From Microcaldota archaeon (lineage in GTDB: Archaea; Micrarchaeota; Micrarchaeia; Norongarragalinales; UBA10210), in NCBI GenBank assembly GCA_013331595.1, contig DUGE01000063.1, positions 2,245 to 9,018 of the forward strand: a stretch of 6,774 nt of DNA, read 5' to 3'. Every line of letters begins with the position of its first letter. Within the stretch, counting starts at the first letter, position 1. The position numbers and the translations under genes are program-made. This document shows, piece by piece, positions 1 to 5,245 of the stretch. Under the pieces are notes generated by a model. That model did no database searches and was not told where the DNA came from. It saw only the letters and a list, made by a program, of their open reading frames with translations.

Positions 1-976
1 AAGGGAATGAGGCTGTAAAACTATTCGTTGAATTGTCCATTGGGTCGGTGAAAGTGTTCGTCTGGGTGAGCAAAGGCATTATGGATTCGGGCGGGCAGTC
101 GCTTCCCGGGCTCATGCCGCCGCAGCTGCTGGTCGTGGAGTTCACGGGATTATAGAGCGTGAAACGGCTGTTGTTGGCAATGTTCAAGAAAGAAAAGTTA
201 AGCAAGTACGAGTAAAGCCTCATGTAGCTGGGTCTCTGCATTTGTCCGTCCTTGTCGAAATACAGCACGTCGCCGAAACTAGCGTTGCTGTACTGCGGCC
301 GCTTGGAAGTCGCGTTGAAACTCATTATCGGAAGCTGGACTGCGTAAAGCGGGTCGGTCTGGTTCCAAACCTTGATGGTAACGTTGTTGCCGAACGTGCC
401 GCTGCTGTTGACGAAATAAGGCCGCGGGTTGCTGCTGTAATTCTGCACTGCATAGCGCGGAGCCCCGCTTCCGTTCACAATACCGTTGCCACAACCAACT
501 GCGCAGGTTCCGTTCACGAACGTGGTTACGGGCCCCAAGGCGCCGTGGCTGCAAATGTTTCCGCTGCGAGCGCAAGCCATGACCATTGAATTTTCGGAGA
601 ACGCCGAAATGTTGAGCTTGACGCTTATGCTTGCGGTTATGGGCGTTCCGGCGCCGCCGCTCACGTTAACCGCGCAAGCGCTGTAGGAATTATTTACCCC
701 GTAAAATTGGCCGCCGGTTCCAGTGGCGTTGCAATTGGAGTTGTTAACTATCCCGTAAGGCAGGAAAAAGCGGACTATGGTGTAGTTTGACGTGTCAACC
801 GCACTGTCGTTGACTATTGTCGCGGTAAGCGTGTACGTGCTGGCCAAATTTCCAGCACTAAAATTATAGTTGCCGCTCGAGTCGATAATGTCGTATGCGG
901 AAACAACGCCTGAAAACAGGAGGAAAGCGAGAACAAGGTTAACTAAAAAAAAGGATTTCGATTCAAGACTCTTCAT
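1..976 (-). CDS. Secreted, sequon-rich cell-surface protein (N-terminal part)
   Basis: Reading leftward from ATG at 974-976, the frame stays open for 325 codons to the window edge, so the C-terminus is missing. Residues 1-27 are a classic signal peptide: a short charged start (Lys2, Glu5, Lys7), a hydrophobic core at about 9-21, and V-S-A before a predicted cut at Ala27/Tyr28. The mature part is rich in Asn, Ser, Thr, Gly and Tyr and looks beta-rich. I count 20 N-X-S/T sequons, for example at Asn38, 56, 64, 104, 122, 155, 198 and 315. There are eight cysteines (82, 101, 135, 142, 158, 162, 285, 294), an even number that suits disulfides outside the cell. A GAGGGGAG ribosome-binding site 5 nt upstream supports this start. 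I do not recognise the family. An S-layer, adhesin or other glycosylated exported protein is inferred. The reading frame is solid; the function is not. Confidence 0.85.
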   Translation of the reverse strand, partial: MKSLESKSFFLVNLVLAFLLFSGVVSAYDIIDSSGNYNFSAGNLASTYTLTATIVNDSAVDTSNYTIVRFFLPYGIVNNSNCNATGTGGQFYGVNNSYSACAVNVSGGAGTPITASISVKLNISAFSENSMVMACARSGNICSHGALGPVTTFVNGTCAVGCGNGIVNGSGAPRYAVQNYSSNPRPYFVNSSGTFGNNVTIKVWNQTDPLYAVQLPIMSFNATSKRPQYSNASFGDVLYFDKDGQMQRPSYMRLYSYLLNFSFLNIANNSRFTLYNPVNSTTSSCGGMSPGSDCPPESIMPLLTQTNTFTDPMDNSTNSFTASFP

Positions 977-981
977 GTTTT

Positions 982-989
982 CTCCCCTC
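982..989 (-). promoter_or_regulatory. Ribosome-binding site of the secreted-protein gene
   Basis: On the minus strand this reads GAGGGGAG, 5 nt before the ATG at 976. It resembles the Shine-Dalgarno complement of the 16S 3' end (GGAGGTGA) and is the best such site in the window. It implies that this mRNA has a leader, unlike the SET gene. Confidence 0.6.
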
Positions 990-1047
990 TTTGCCGCGCG
1001 AAAAACGATGATTTTTTTAACGTTTTCACATCCAGCAATGGCTCTCG

Positions 1048-1056
1048 ATATAAAAA
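1048..1056 (-). promoter_or_regulatory. Probable TATA box of the secreted-protein gene
   Basis: On the minus strand this reads TTTTTATAT, close to the archaeal TATA consensus, centred about 75 nt before the ATG. Transcription would begin near 1026 and leave a leader of about 50 nt that contains the ribosome-binding site. A second AT-rich element (GTTAAAAAAATC, about 1009-1020) is an alternative. The T-run could also help end the tRNA transcript about 25 nt upstream of it. Confidence 0.4.
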
Positions 1057-1081
1057 CCCACGTATTCCAAGAATTCGAAAG

Positions 1082-1278
1082 CGCCGGAGGAGAGATTCGA
1101 ACTCCCGAGTCCTTGCGGACACTGGTTTGCTTTGCCTTTCTTTTTAGAAAAAAGAAAGGCGAGAGCCCCGCCAAAGAAAAAACGACGTTCTTCTTCTAAA
1201 AGGAAGAGGGCTGAGAAGGGAGAAACTACGTTTCTCCCTCTTTCGAGACCAGCGCATTGACCACTCTGCCACTCCGGC
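1082..1278 (-). tRNA. tRNA-Ser(CGA), intron-containing, decodes UCG
   Basis: The minus strand folds as a class II tRNA. The acceptor stem GCCGGAG (1278-1272) pairs with CTCCGGC (1089-1083) over 7 bp, followed by discriminator G73 at 1082. The D-arm is GCAG...TGC with AGTGGTCAA between. The anticodon stem CTGGT pairs with ACCAG, and the loop CTCGAAA has anticodon CGA at 1245-1243. The long variable arm GTCC-GCAA-GGAC is the serine-tRNA hallmark together with G73. The T-arm is GGGAG-TTCGAAT-CTCTC with one G-U pair. The mature length is 83 nt after removal of a 114-nt intron. CCA is not encoded (CTTT follows G73), so the CCA-adding enzyme must supply it. All stems are intact, so the gene looks functional. 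Confidence 0.93.
1128..1241 (-). other. tRNA-Ser intron, 114 nt, highly structured
   Basis: The intron lies between tRNA positions 37 and 38, the canonical archaeal site. Its boundary is ambiguous by one A. A perfect 9-bp stem-loop at 1238-1218 (GGGAGAAAC, loop GTA) extends by an A-U and a G-U pair almost to the 5' splice site. Further in are a UCUUC/GAAGA hairpin, a GGCGGG...CUCGCC hairpin and a perfect 12-bp stem with a 3-nt loop at 1160-1134. Archaeal tRNA introns are normally cut by the splicing endonuclease at a bulge-helix-bulge. Here the expected central helix (CUCG against AAAG near the 3' end) gives only two of four pairs, so the motif is relaxed, formed differently or misread. I see no open reading frame that would suggest a homing endonuclease. 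Confidence 0.85.
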
Positions 1279-1291
1279 TTATGCTCTTGTG

Positions 1292-1302
1292 CTTTTATTA
1301 TT
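1292..1302 (-). promoter_or_regulatory. Weak candidate TATA box for tRNA-Ser
   Basis: The minus strand reads AATAATAAAAG, 14-24 nt upstream of the tRNA 5' end. The composition suits an archaeal TATA box, but the spacing is slightly short for a start at or before the tRNA. It is the only AT-rich element at about the right place. Confidence 0.3.
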
Positions 1303-1351
1303 GGCTTGTTTTTGATAGAAAAACGCTTTGCTTTGGCTGGCTTCCTGCCGT

Positions 1352-1365
1352 GAAACCTATAAATA
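1352..1365 (+). promoter_or_regulatory. BRE + TATA promoter of the SET gene (leaderless)
   Basis: A purine-rich BRE-like GAAACC (1352-1357) directly precedes TATAAATA (1358-1365). The TATA centre is about 27 nt before the ATG at 1388, which places the archaeal transcription start at or within a base or two of the start codon. No Shine-Dalgarno sequence lies in the gap, as expected of a leaderless mRNA. Confidence 0.75.
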
Positions 1366-1387
1366 TTGAAATAAAATAGTTCCTCTC

Positions 1388-1912
1388 ATGAAACCAATTT
1401 TCACGGTTAAGCGTTCAAGGATTGACGGCAAGGGCATTTTCGCTTCCCGGGGTTTTGAGAAAGGTGAAGTGATATGCTCGATGAAAGGCCGGAAAGTATC
1501 AATAGGCGAATTGAAACGGCTGTATGCTTTTGGGAAAGAGAGGATTGATGACCCGCTTCAAATAGCCGACAATGTGTATCTTGACTTGAAAGAGCCGTAC
1601 GTTTACTTCAACCACTCGTGCTCGCCAAACTCTGGAATGGCTGGCGTGTGCACGCTTGTCGCGGCAAGAAAAGTCAAGGCTGGGGAGGAAATAACTTATG
1701 ATTACTCGACGACCGAATGGACTAATGATGAGCTGTGGAAAATCAATTGGACCCAACTATGGGCTTTCAAATGTAAGTGCCACTCGAGCAAATGCAGGAA
1801 AAAGATAACGTCTTTTCCACGCTTGCCCGAAAAAATAAAAGAAAAATATTATGCCGAACGATTGCTACCTGGATTTATTTTGAAGAAGCTGGAAAATCAA
1901 AAGTCTAACTGA
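1388..1912 (+). CDS. SET-domain protein-lysine methyltransferase
   Basis: The 174-residue protein is essentially a bare SET domain. In order it shows the N-terminal SET motif GKGIFASRGFEKGEVI (14-29), the pseudoknot motif NHSCSPN (75-81) that forms the S-adenosylmethionine and catalytic site, GEEITYDYS (99-107) with the conserved tyrosines, and a post-SET cluster C-x-C-x4-C (Cys129, 131, 136) that with Cys78 can bind zinc. SET enzymes move a methyl group from SAM to protein lysines. In archaea possible targets are chromatin proteins such as MC1 or Alba, or ribosomal and metabolic proteins; none is identifiable here. The start is the ATG with a well-placed BRE/TATA and no ribosome-binding site. 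The gene stands alone: the tRNA is divergent and the TspO gene convergent. The complete motif set argues for an active enzyme. The basic C-terminal tail (137-174) is not diagnostic. Confidence 0.9.
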   Translation: MKPIFTVKRSRIDGKGIFASRGFEKGEVICSMKGRKVSIGELKRLYAFGKERIDDPLQIADNVYLDLKEPYVYFNHSCSPNSGMAGVCTLVAARKVKAGEEITYDYSTTEWTNDELWKINWTQLWAFKCKCHSSKCRKKITSFPRLPEKIKEKYYAERLLPGFILKKLENQKSN

Positions 1913-1930
1913 TTTACCGACGCTCTATGC

Positions 1931-1936
1931 TTTTTT
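1931..1936 (+). terminator. Oligo-T terminator after the SET gene
   Basis: Six T residues lie 18 nt after the SET stop codon, within the 28-base gap between convergent genes. Archaeal RNA polymerase stops at such T-runs without a hairpin. No comparable T-run exists for the opposite strand, so the TspO transcript probably extends into the SET gene's 3' end. Confidence 0.4.
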
Positions 1937-1940
1937 ACCT

Positions 1941-2429
1941 TCAGCCGAGGCCGGGGTTGAGCATCCAGATTGAGAAGTTGAGCACCAGGGCGAAGCTCAC
2001 CCAAAGGATGTAGGGCAGCAACAGGAGGCCTGCGGTGTTTGAAATGGGGCGGAATTTGAGGATTGTTTCGACGATCGTTCCCCACAATACGCCAATTATG
2101 ACCAATCCGTATAGCGGCGATTGGAGGCCGAAGAACGCGTAGCTCCATGCGACGTTGAGGGCCAGTTGGACTGCGAAAATGAATATTGCCTTCTCGATTT
2201 TCTTGTCTTTCAGGCCCTTCTCCCAAACGAGGTAAAGCGCTATGCCCATGAAGAAGTAAAGCACTATCCACACGGGCATGAAAACCCAGTCTGGCGGAGT
2301 GAATGACGGCTTGTTGAGCGTAGAGTACCAGGAGGCGATTCCCGGGCCGGAGAAAAGCGAGCCTATGAATCCTGCAATCTCGCAGATGGCTATTGCAGCA
2401 ACGAGTTTTGCCGGTTGCCTTATTTCCAT
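1941..2429 (-). CDS. TspO/MBR family membrane protein
   Basis: The 162-residue protein has the usual TspO size and five hydrophobic segments: about 8-28, 48-69, 79-100, 104-124 and 132-157. Family signatures are W-Y-x-x-L-x-KPSFTPP (34-46), PVW (52-54), MGIALYLVWEKG (61-72), the helix 3 pattern QLALNVAWSYAFFGL (88-102) and LLLPYILWVSFALVLNFSIWMLN (136-158, quoted here as pattern only). TspO proteins bind porphyrins and related ligands and have been linked to tetrapyrrole handling, oxidative stress and light response; their exact role in archaea is unclear. The ATG gives the standard short charged N-terminus. Upstream, GTTAAAG is centred about 25 nt before the ATG and could drive a leaderless mRNA, or ATTAATTAAAG farther out could give a short leader with a weak GGGAAG site. 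It is divergent from the TrpRS operon. No tetrapyrrole gene is nearby. Confidence 0.92.
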   Translation of the reverse strand: MEIRQPAKLVAAIAICEIAGFIGSLFSGPGIASWYSTLNKPSFTPPDWVFMPVWIVLYFFMGIALYLVWEKGLKDKKIEKAIFIFAVQLALNVAWSYAFFGLQSPLYGLVIIGVLWGTIVETILKFRPISNTAGLLLLPYILWVSFALVLNFSIWMLNPGLG

Positions 2430-2463
2430 GTTCTTCCCGCTCTTACCGTTTCTTTAACTGCCT

Positions 2464-2478
2464 GAAAACTTTAATTAA
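2464..2478. promoter_or_regulatory. Promoter of the trpS-nadE-nadC-antiporter operon, possibly two-way
   Basis: GAAAAC followed by TTTAATTAA resembles BRE plus TATA. Its centre near 2474 predicts a start at about 2500, just before the GTG at 2503 and about 11 nt before the ATG at 2512. TTAATTAA is a palindrome, so the same element could serve as TATA box for the divergent TspO gene with a leader of about 20 nt. TATTAATC at 2485-2492 is a less well-placed alternative. Confidence 0.45.
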
Positions 2479-2502
2479 TGGGGGTATTAATCTTTTATCT
2501 TT

Positions 2503-3606
2503 GTGATTGGAATGGCTGAGAAACTTATAGACCCGTGGGGAAGCGGACTGCTTGAGGACTACGAGAAAATCGTCAAGGACTTCGGCCTAGAGGCTTTCAA
2601 CCCCAAGATGTTCCCGGAACCCAACCGCCTCATGCGCCGCGGCGTTGTTTTCGCCGGACGGGATTTGGCTCGCGTAGCCGATGCAATCAAAGGCAGGAAA
2701 AAGTTTTACGCGCTGACGGGCATAATGCCTTCTGCCGAGAAAATCCATTTCGGCACTAAGATGGTCATTGAAAACATGGCTTACTTCCAAAAGCACGGCG
2801 CGAAGACCGTAGTTGCAATCGCAGACTTGGAATCCGCTGCTGTTCGGGGCGTTTCGCTTGCCGAAGCGCGCAAGAGGGCTTTGGAATTCCAAATCCCCGC
2901 CTACATTGCATTGGGGCTGGACCCGAAAAAAACCTTGTTTTACTTCCAGAGCGAAAACCGCGAGGTCACGCGCGTTGCTTTTGAAGCGGCGCAGAAAATA
3001 ACTTTCAACGAATTCCGCTCTACCTACGGTTCGCCCGAGCCTTCGCGCATTATGAGCGCGCTCACGCAAATAGGCGACATTCTCTATCCACAGCATGAAG
3101 AGAGGATGGCGGGCATAGTTCCTGTGGGAATAGACCAAGAGCCGCACATCCGCCTATCCCGTGATTTCGTCACCCGCACCCAGTCGACCCTCAAATTCAC
3201 GCAGGTTTCTTCAATATACCACAAGTACACGCCTTCGCTTGACGGCGGGCTGAAAATGAGCAAGTCAAAGCCGGAGTCTTGCATTGAACTGCCTGAAGAC
3301 GCGAAGACCGCCTGCGCTAAAATCAAGCACGCCTTGACCGGTGGGAGGGACACGCTTGAAGAGCACCGCCGCCTTGGCGCCGTTATAGAAAAAGACATGG
3401 TTTTTGAATTGTTGAAGCAGCATTTGGTCGAGGACGATAGGGAGCTGCAGGAGATTTACGAGGAGTACAAGGGCGGGCGCATGACGAGCGGGGAGCTCAA
3501 GCAAATTGCCTGCGAGAAGATCACGGTTTTCATGAACGGCTTGCAAGAGGGAATAGACGATGCAAGGAGCTTGGTCAAATCAAAGGAATTGAATTTCATT
3601 TCGTAA
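2503..3606 (+). CDS. trpS: Tryptophanyl-tRNA synthetase
   Basis: This class I synthetase charges tRNA-Trp with tryptophan using ATP. The Rossmann-fold signature is TGIMPSAEKIHFG (72-84, with IHFG in place of HIGH). The family-specific block PVGIDQEPHIRLSRD (207-221) and the KMSKS loop (251-255) complete the active site. GGRDTLEEHRRLG (280-292) belongs to the C-terminal anticodon-binding helical part, which continues to about 345. The N-terminal IDPWGSG (9-15) matches the PW motif of archaeal/eukaryotic TrpRS. The mid-region (ESAAVRGVS, FYFQSENREV, DILYPQ) resembles what I recall of the second haloarchaeal TrpRS type more than the Pyrococcus type. The start may be GTG 2503 or ATG 2512; GTGAT at 2503-2507 could be the Shine-Dalgarno for the ATG, which would remove three residues. 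It is the first gene of a likely four-gene operon. Confidence 0.95.
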   Translation: MIGMAEKLIDPWGSGLLEDYEKIVKDFGLEAFNPKMFPEPNRLMRRGVVFAGRDLARVADAIKGRKKFYALTGIMPSAEKIHFGTKMVIENMAYFQKHGAKTVVAIADLESAAVRGVSLAEARKRALEFQIPAYIALGLDPKKTLFYFQSENREVTRVAFEAAQKITFNEFRSTYGSPEPSRIMSALTQIGDILYPQHEERMAGIVPVGIDQEPHIRLSRDFVTRTQSTLKFTQVSSIYHKYTPSLDGGLKMSKSKPESCIELPEDAKTACAKIKHALTGGRDTLEEHRRLGAVIEKDMVFELLKQHLVEDDRELQEIYEEYKGGRMTSGELKQIACEKITVFMNGLQEGIDDARSLVKSKELNFIS

Positions 3607-3624
3607 ACCGAAATTAGTTTTTGT

Positions 3625-3630
3625 GGTGGG
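3625..3630 (+). promoter_or_regulatory. Ribosome-binding site of nadE
   Basis: GGTGGG lies 6 nt before the GTG at 3637, matching the GGTG core of the archaeal Shine-Dalgarno. It supports the GTG start over the in-frame GTG and TTG at 3661 and 3664, within ten codons. Confidence 0.55.
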
Positions 3631-3636
3631 TTTTCA

Positions 3637-4371
3637 GTGGCAGGCTCTATTAGGTCTCTAGTGTTGAAAACAAGGCGGTTTTTTGCCGGGAGCAAAAAGT
3701 GCAAGGCGGTTGTGGGCGTTAGTGGCGGTGTTGATTCTGCACTGGCCTGCTTCCTGCTATCAAAGGCACTGGGGCCTAAAAACGTTTTTGCCTTCCACTT
3801 GCCTTACTTTGACAATCGGGAGCACGAAAAGAATGCAAAGGCCGTTGCTTCGTTTTGCCGTGTGGGCCTCAAGAAAGTTTCAATCAAAAAGCCCGTTGAC
3901 GACATAGCGCAAATGCTCAAGTGCGATATCCGTAGGAAGGGCAACGTAATGGCGCGCATTCGCATGATTATGCTCTATGACTTTGCAAAAAAGCACAATG
4001 CGCTTGTTGCTGGCACTGGAAACAAGAGTGAATTGGCCGTTGGCTATTTCACGAAGTACGGCGATGGTGGAGTAGATTTTCTTCCACTCGGCAGGTTGCT
4101 GAAAAAGGATGTTCGGAGGCTTGCGCTCGAAGCCGGGATTCCGCCTGCAATCGTGTGGCAGAAGCCAACCGCAGGCCTTTGGAAGGGGCAGACTGACGAA
4201 GGTGAGTTGGGCTTGACTTACGGCGAACTAGACGAAATCCTTTCGCTGTTGGAGAAAGGCAAGCGCGGTTTGCCGAGCGCGAAGAAAAAATTCAATCCAG
4301 CAAAAGTTTCTAAGGTTATTGTTCTGAATGCGCTTTCGGAGCACAAGCGTTCTGGCCCGAAAATATTGTGA
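3637..4371 (+). CDS. nadE: NH3-dependent NAD+ synthetase
   Basis: It catalyses the last step of NAD synthesis: deamido-NAD is adenylylated with ATP and amidated to NAD. The protein has 244 residues, the size of ammonia-using archaeal and bacterial NadE, and lacks a glutaminase domain, so it depends on free ammonia. Visible motifs are the PP-loop SGGVDS (29-34), GNVMARIRMIMLYDFA (103-118), which binds substrate and shapes the dimer, GTGNKSE (126-132), FTKYGDG (138-144), PLGRLLKKDVRRLA (150-163) and PTAGLWKGQTDE (177-188) followed by GLTY (192-195). All key positions known to me are kept, so it should be active. It begins with GTG 30 nt after trpS, and its stop overlaps the longest nadC frame. 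Coupling with nadC is the clearest functional link in this operon. Confidence 0.96.
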   Translation: MAGSIRSLVLKTRRFFAGSKKCKAVVGVSGGVDSALACFLLSKALGPKNVFAFHLPYFDNREHEKNAKAVASFCRVGLKKVSIKKPVDDIAQMLKCDIRRKGNVMARIRMIMLYDFAKKHNALVAGTGNKSELAVGYFTKYGDGGVDFLPLGRLLKKDVRRLALEAGIPPAIVWQKPTAGLWKGQTDEGELGLTYGELDEILSLLEKGKRGLPSAKKKFNPAKVSKVIVLNALSEHKRSGPKIL

Positions 4372-5216
4372 GTTGTTTTACCATGACCTTGCCTTCAACT
4401 GCGCGCAGGCGGCTTTTGGATTTTCTCAATGACGATTTGGGCAGGGGCGATGTCACTTCCGCCATTACGCCCGAAAAAATTTGCAGCGCAACAATCTATA
4501 CCAAGGAACCTTGCGTTCTTGCTGGCGTTGAGGAGAGCGCTTTCCTTTTTGAGCATAATGGCGTGAAAGCAAAGGTTTTGAAGAAAGACGGTTCGGCTTT
4601 GAACGGCAAAACTGCAGTTTTGCGCCTGCACGGCAGCAACCGCAAGATTTTCGGCGTAGTGCGCACGGCCTTGAACCTTTTGGGAAGGATGAGCGGCGTT
4701 GCAACGCAATGCGTGAAAGCAAAAGGCGTCGTTCAAGCCGTTTCGCCAAGAACGCGCGTTTCGCTTACGAGAAAAACAATTCCAGGATTTGCTTTTTTTG
4801 ACAAGAAAGCCGCAGTGATTGCCGGGATTAACCCGCACCGGCCTGACTTGAGTGCAATGGTCTTGCTGAAAGACCACCACCTCAAGTTTTTCCCTGACGC
4901 TGCAAAGGCTGTTGAAGCTGCGCGCAGGAAATGGGGCTCTTCCAAAAAAATCGAGGTTGAGGTTACAACGGCGAAGCAGGCGTTGGATGCAGCGAAGGCG
5001 AAGCCTGGCGTTATAATGCTTGATAATTTCACTGCAAAAGAATCCATGCGCACGGTTGCCCTATTGCGCAAAAACGGTTTCAGGGGCGAGGTTGAATTGT
5101 CGGGTGGCATTAATTTTGAAAACCTGCGCGACTATGCGAAGGCAAAGCCTGACGTCATTTCCATGGGCTCGCTTACCACCATGGCAAGGGCAACGGATTT
5201 TTCTTTTAAACTCTAG
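4368..5216 (+). CDS. nadC: Quinolinate phosphoribosyltransferase-like protein (NadC family)
   Basis: The family converts quinolinate and PRPP to nicotinate mononucleotide, CO2 and pyrophosphate. The 282-residue length is typical. Visible are the N-terminal DDLGRGDVTS (22-31), VRTALNLLGRMSG (98-110), TRKTIPG (134-140), HRPDL (157-161), LLKDHHL (166-172), EVEV (196-199), MLDN (217-220), LSGGI (244-248) and SMGSLT (265-270). These are the PRPP- and quinolinate-binding basic residues and acidic barrel residues in the right order. Departures are AGINPHR (152-158), where family members usually read GGG-x-x-NHR, and KDHHL for KDNHL. The longest frame starts at GTG 4368, overlapping the nadE stop as GTGA. 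ATG 4383 is an alternative that removes five residues and fits the family's usual N-terminus. A ModD-like or otherwise changed substrate cannot be excluded, but the nadE link favours NadC. Confidence 0.87.
   Translation: MSCFTMTLPSTARRRLLDFLNDDLGRGDVTSAITPEKICSATIYTKEPCVLAGVEESAFLFEHNGVKAKVLKKDGSALNGKTAVLRLHGSNRKIFGVVRTALNLLGRMSGVATQCVKAKGVVQAVSPRTRVSLTRKTIPGFAFFDKKAAVIAGINPHRPDLSAMVLLKDHHLKFFPDAAKAVEAARRKWGSSKKIEVEVTTAKQALDAAKAKPGVIMLDNFTAKESMRTVALLRKNGFRGEVELSGGINFENLRDYAKAKPDVISMGSLTTMARATDFSFKL
4992..5155 (+). repeat. In-frame near-direct 20-bp repeat inside nadC
   Basis: The segments 4992-5011 and 5136-5155 match at 18 of 20 bases and are exactly 144 nt (48 codons) apart. Both encode A-K-A-K-P-x-V-I and lead into the barrel strands MLDN and SMGS. 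They may reflect repetition of strand-loop units in the alpha/beta barrel or local gene conversion. Confidence 0.6.
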
Positions 5217-5240
5217 CGCACTAATGTTTTACGCGTTTCA

Positions 5241-5245
5241 AGGTG
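5241..5245 (+). promoter_or_regulatory. Possible ribosome-binding site that shifts the antiporter start
   Basis: AGGTG is the best Shine-Dalgarno match before the antiporter but overlaps the GTG at 5243. If it is used, initiation would be at TTG 5252, 6 nt downstream, making the protein three residues shorter. Confidence 0.4.

Noticed and set aside
242..589. Plus-strand open frame of 115 codons in the left region
   Set aside because: It lies antisense to the continuous 325-codon secreted-protein frame, which has a signal peptide, sequons and a ribosome-binding site. The plus-strand frame has no motif or start signal.
870..1199. Plus-strand frame of 109 codons crossing the tRNA
   Set aside because: It overlaps the start of the secreted-protein gene and reads antisense through the tRNA 3' exon and intron, with low-complexity Lys/Phe runs caused by the intron's A/T hairpins.
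1134..1240. Hairpins at 1134-1160 and 1218-1238 as transposon ends or CRISPR-like repeats
   Set aside because: The two hairpins differ in sequence, are not spaced as repeats, have no target duplication, and sit wholly inside the tRNA intron.
1082..1278. tRNA-Ser as a pseudogene, because of the weak bulge-helix-bulge
   Set aside because: All five stems, G73, the long variable arm and the T-loop are intact, and the exons join to a perfect anticodon stem.
2587..3147. Minus-strand frame of 186 codons inside trpS
   Set aside because: It is a shadow of the TrpRS frame, which carries all synthetase motifs. The opposite frame shows no domain pattern.
2503..3606. Tyrosyl- rather than tryptophanyl-tRNA synthetase
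   Set aside because: PVGIDQEPHIRLSRD and the GGRDT block are TrpRS signatures, and the N-terminal PW motif also fits TrpRS.
4395..4880. Minus-strand frames inside nadC
   Set aside because: They are antisense to a well-supported NadC-family frame, Cys/Arg-rich in a way typical of shadows, and lack start signals.
4368..5216. ModD (molybdenum-transport-linked) identity for the NadC-like gene
   Set aside because: No molybdate transport genes are nearby, and it directly overlaps nadE. NadC is the simpler reading, though not proven.
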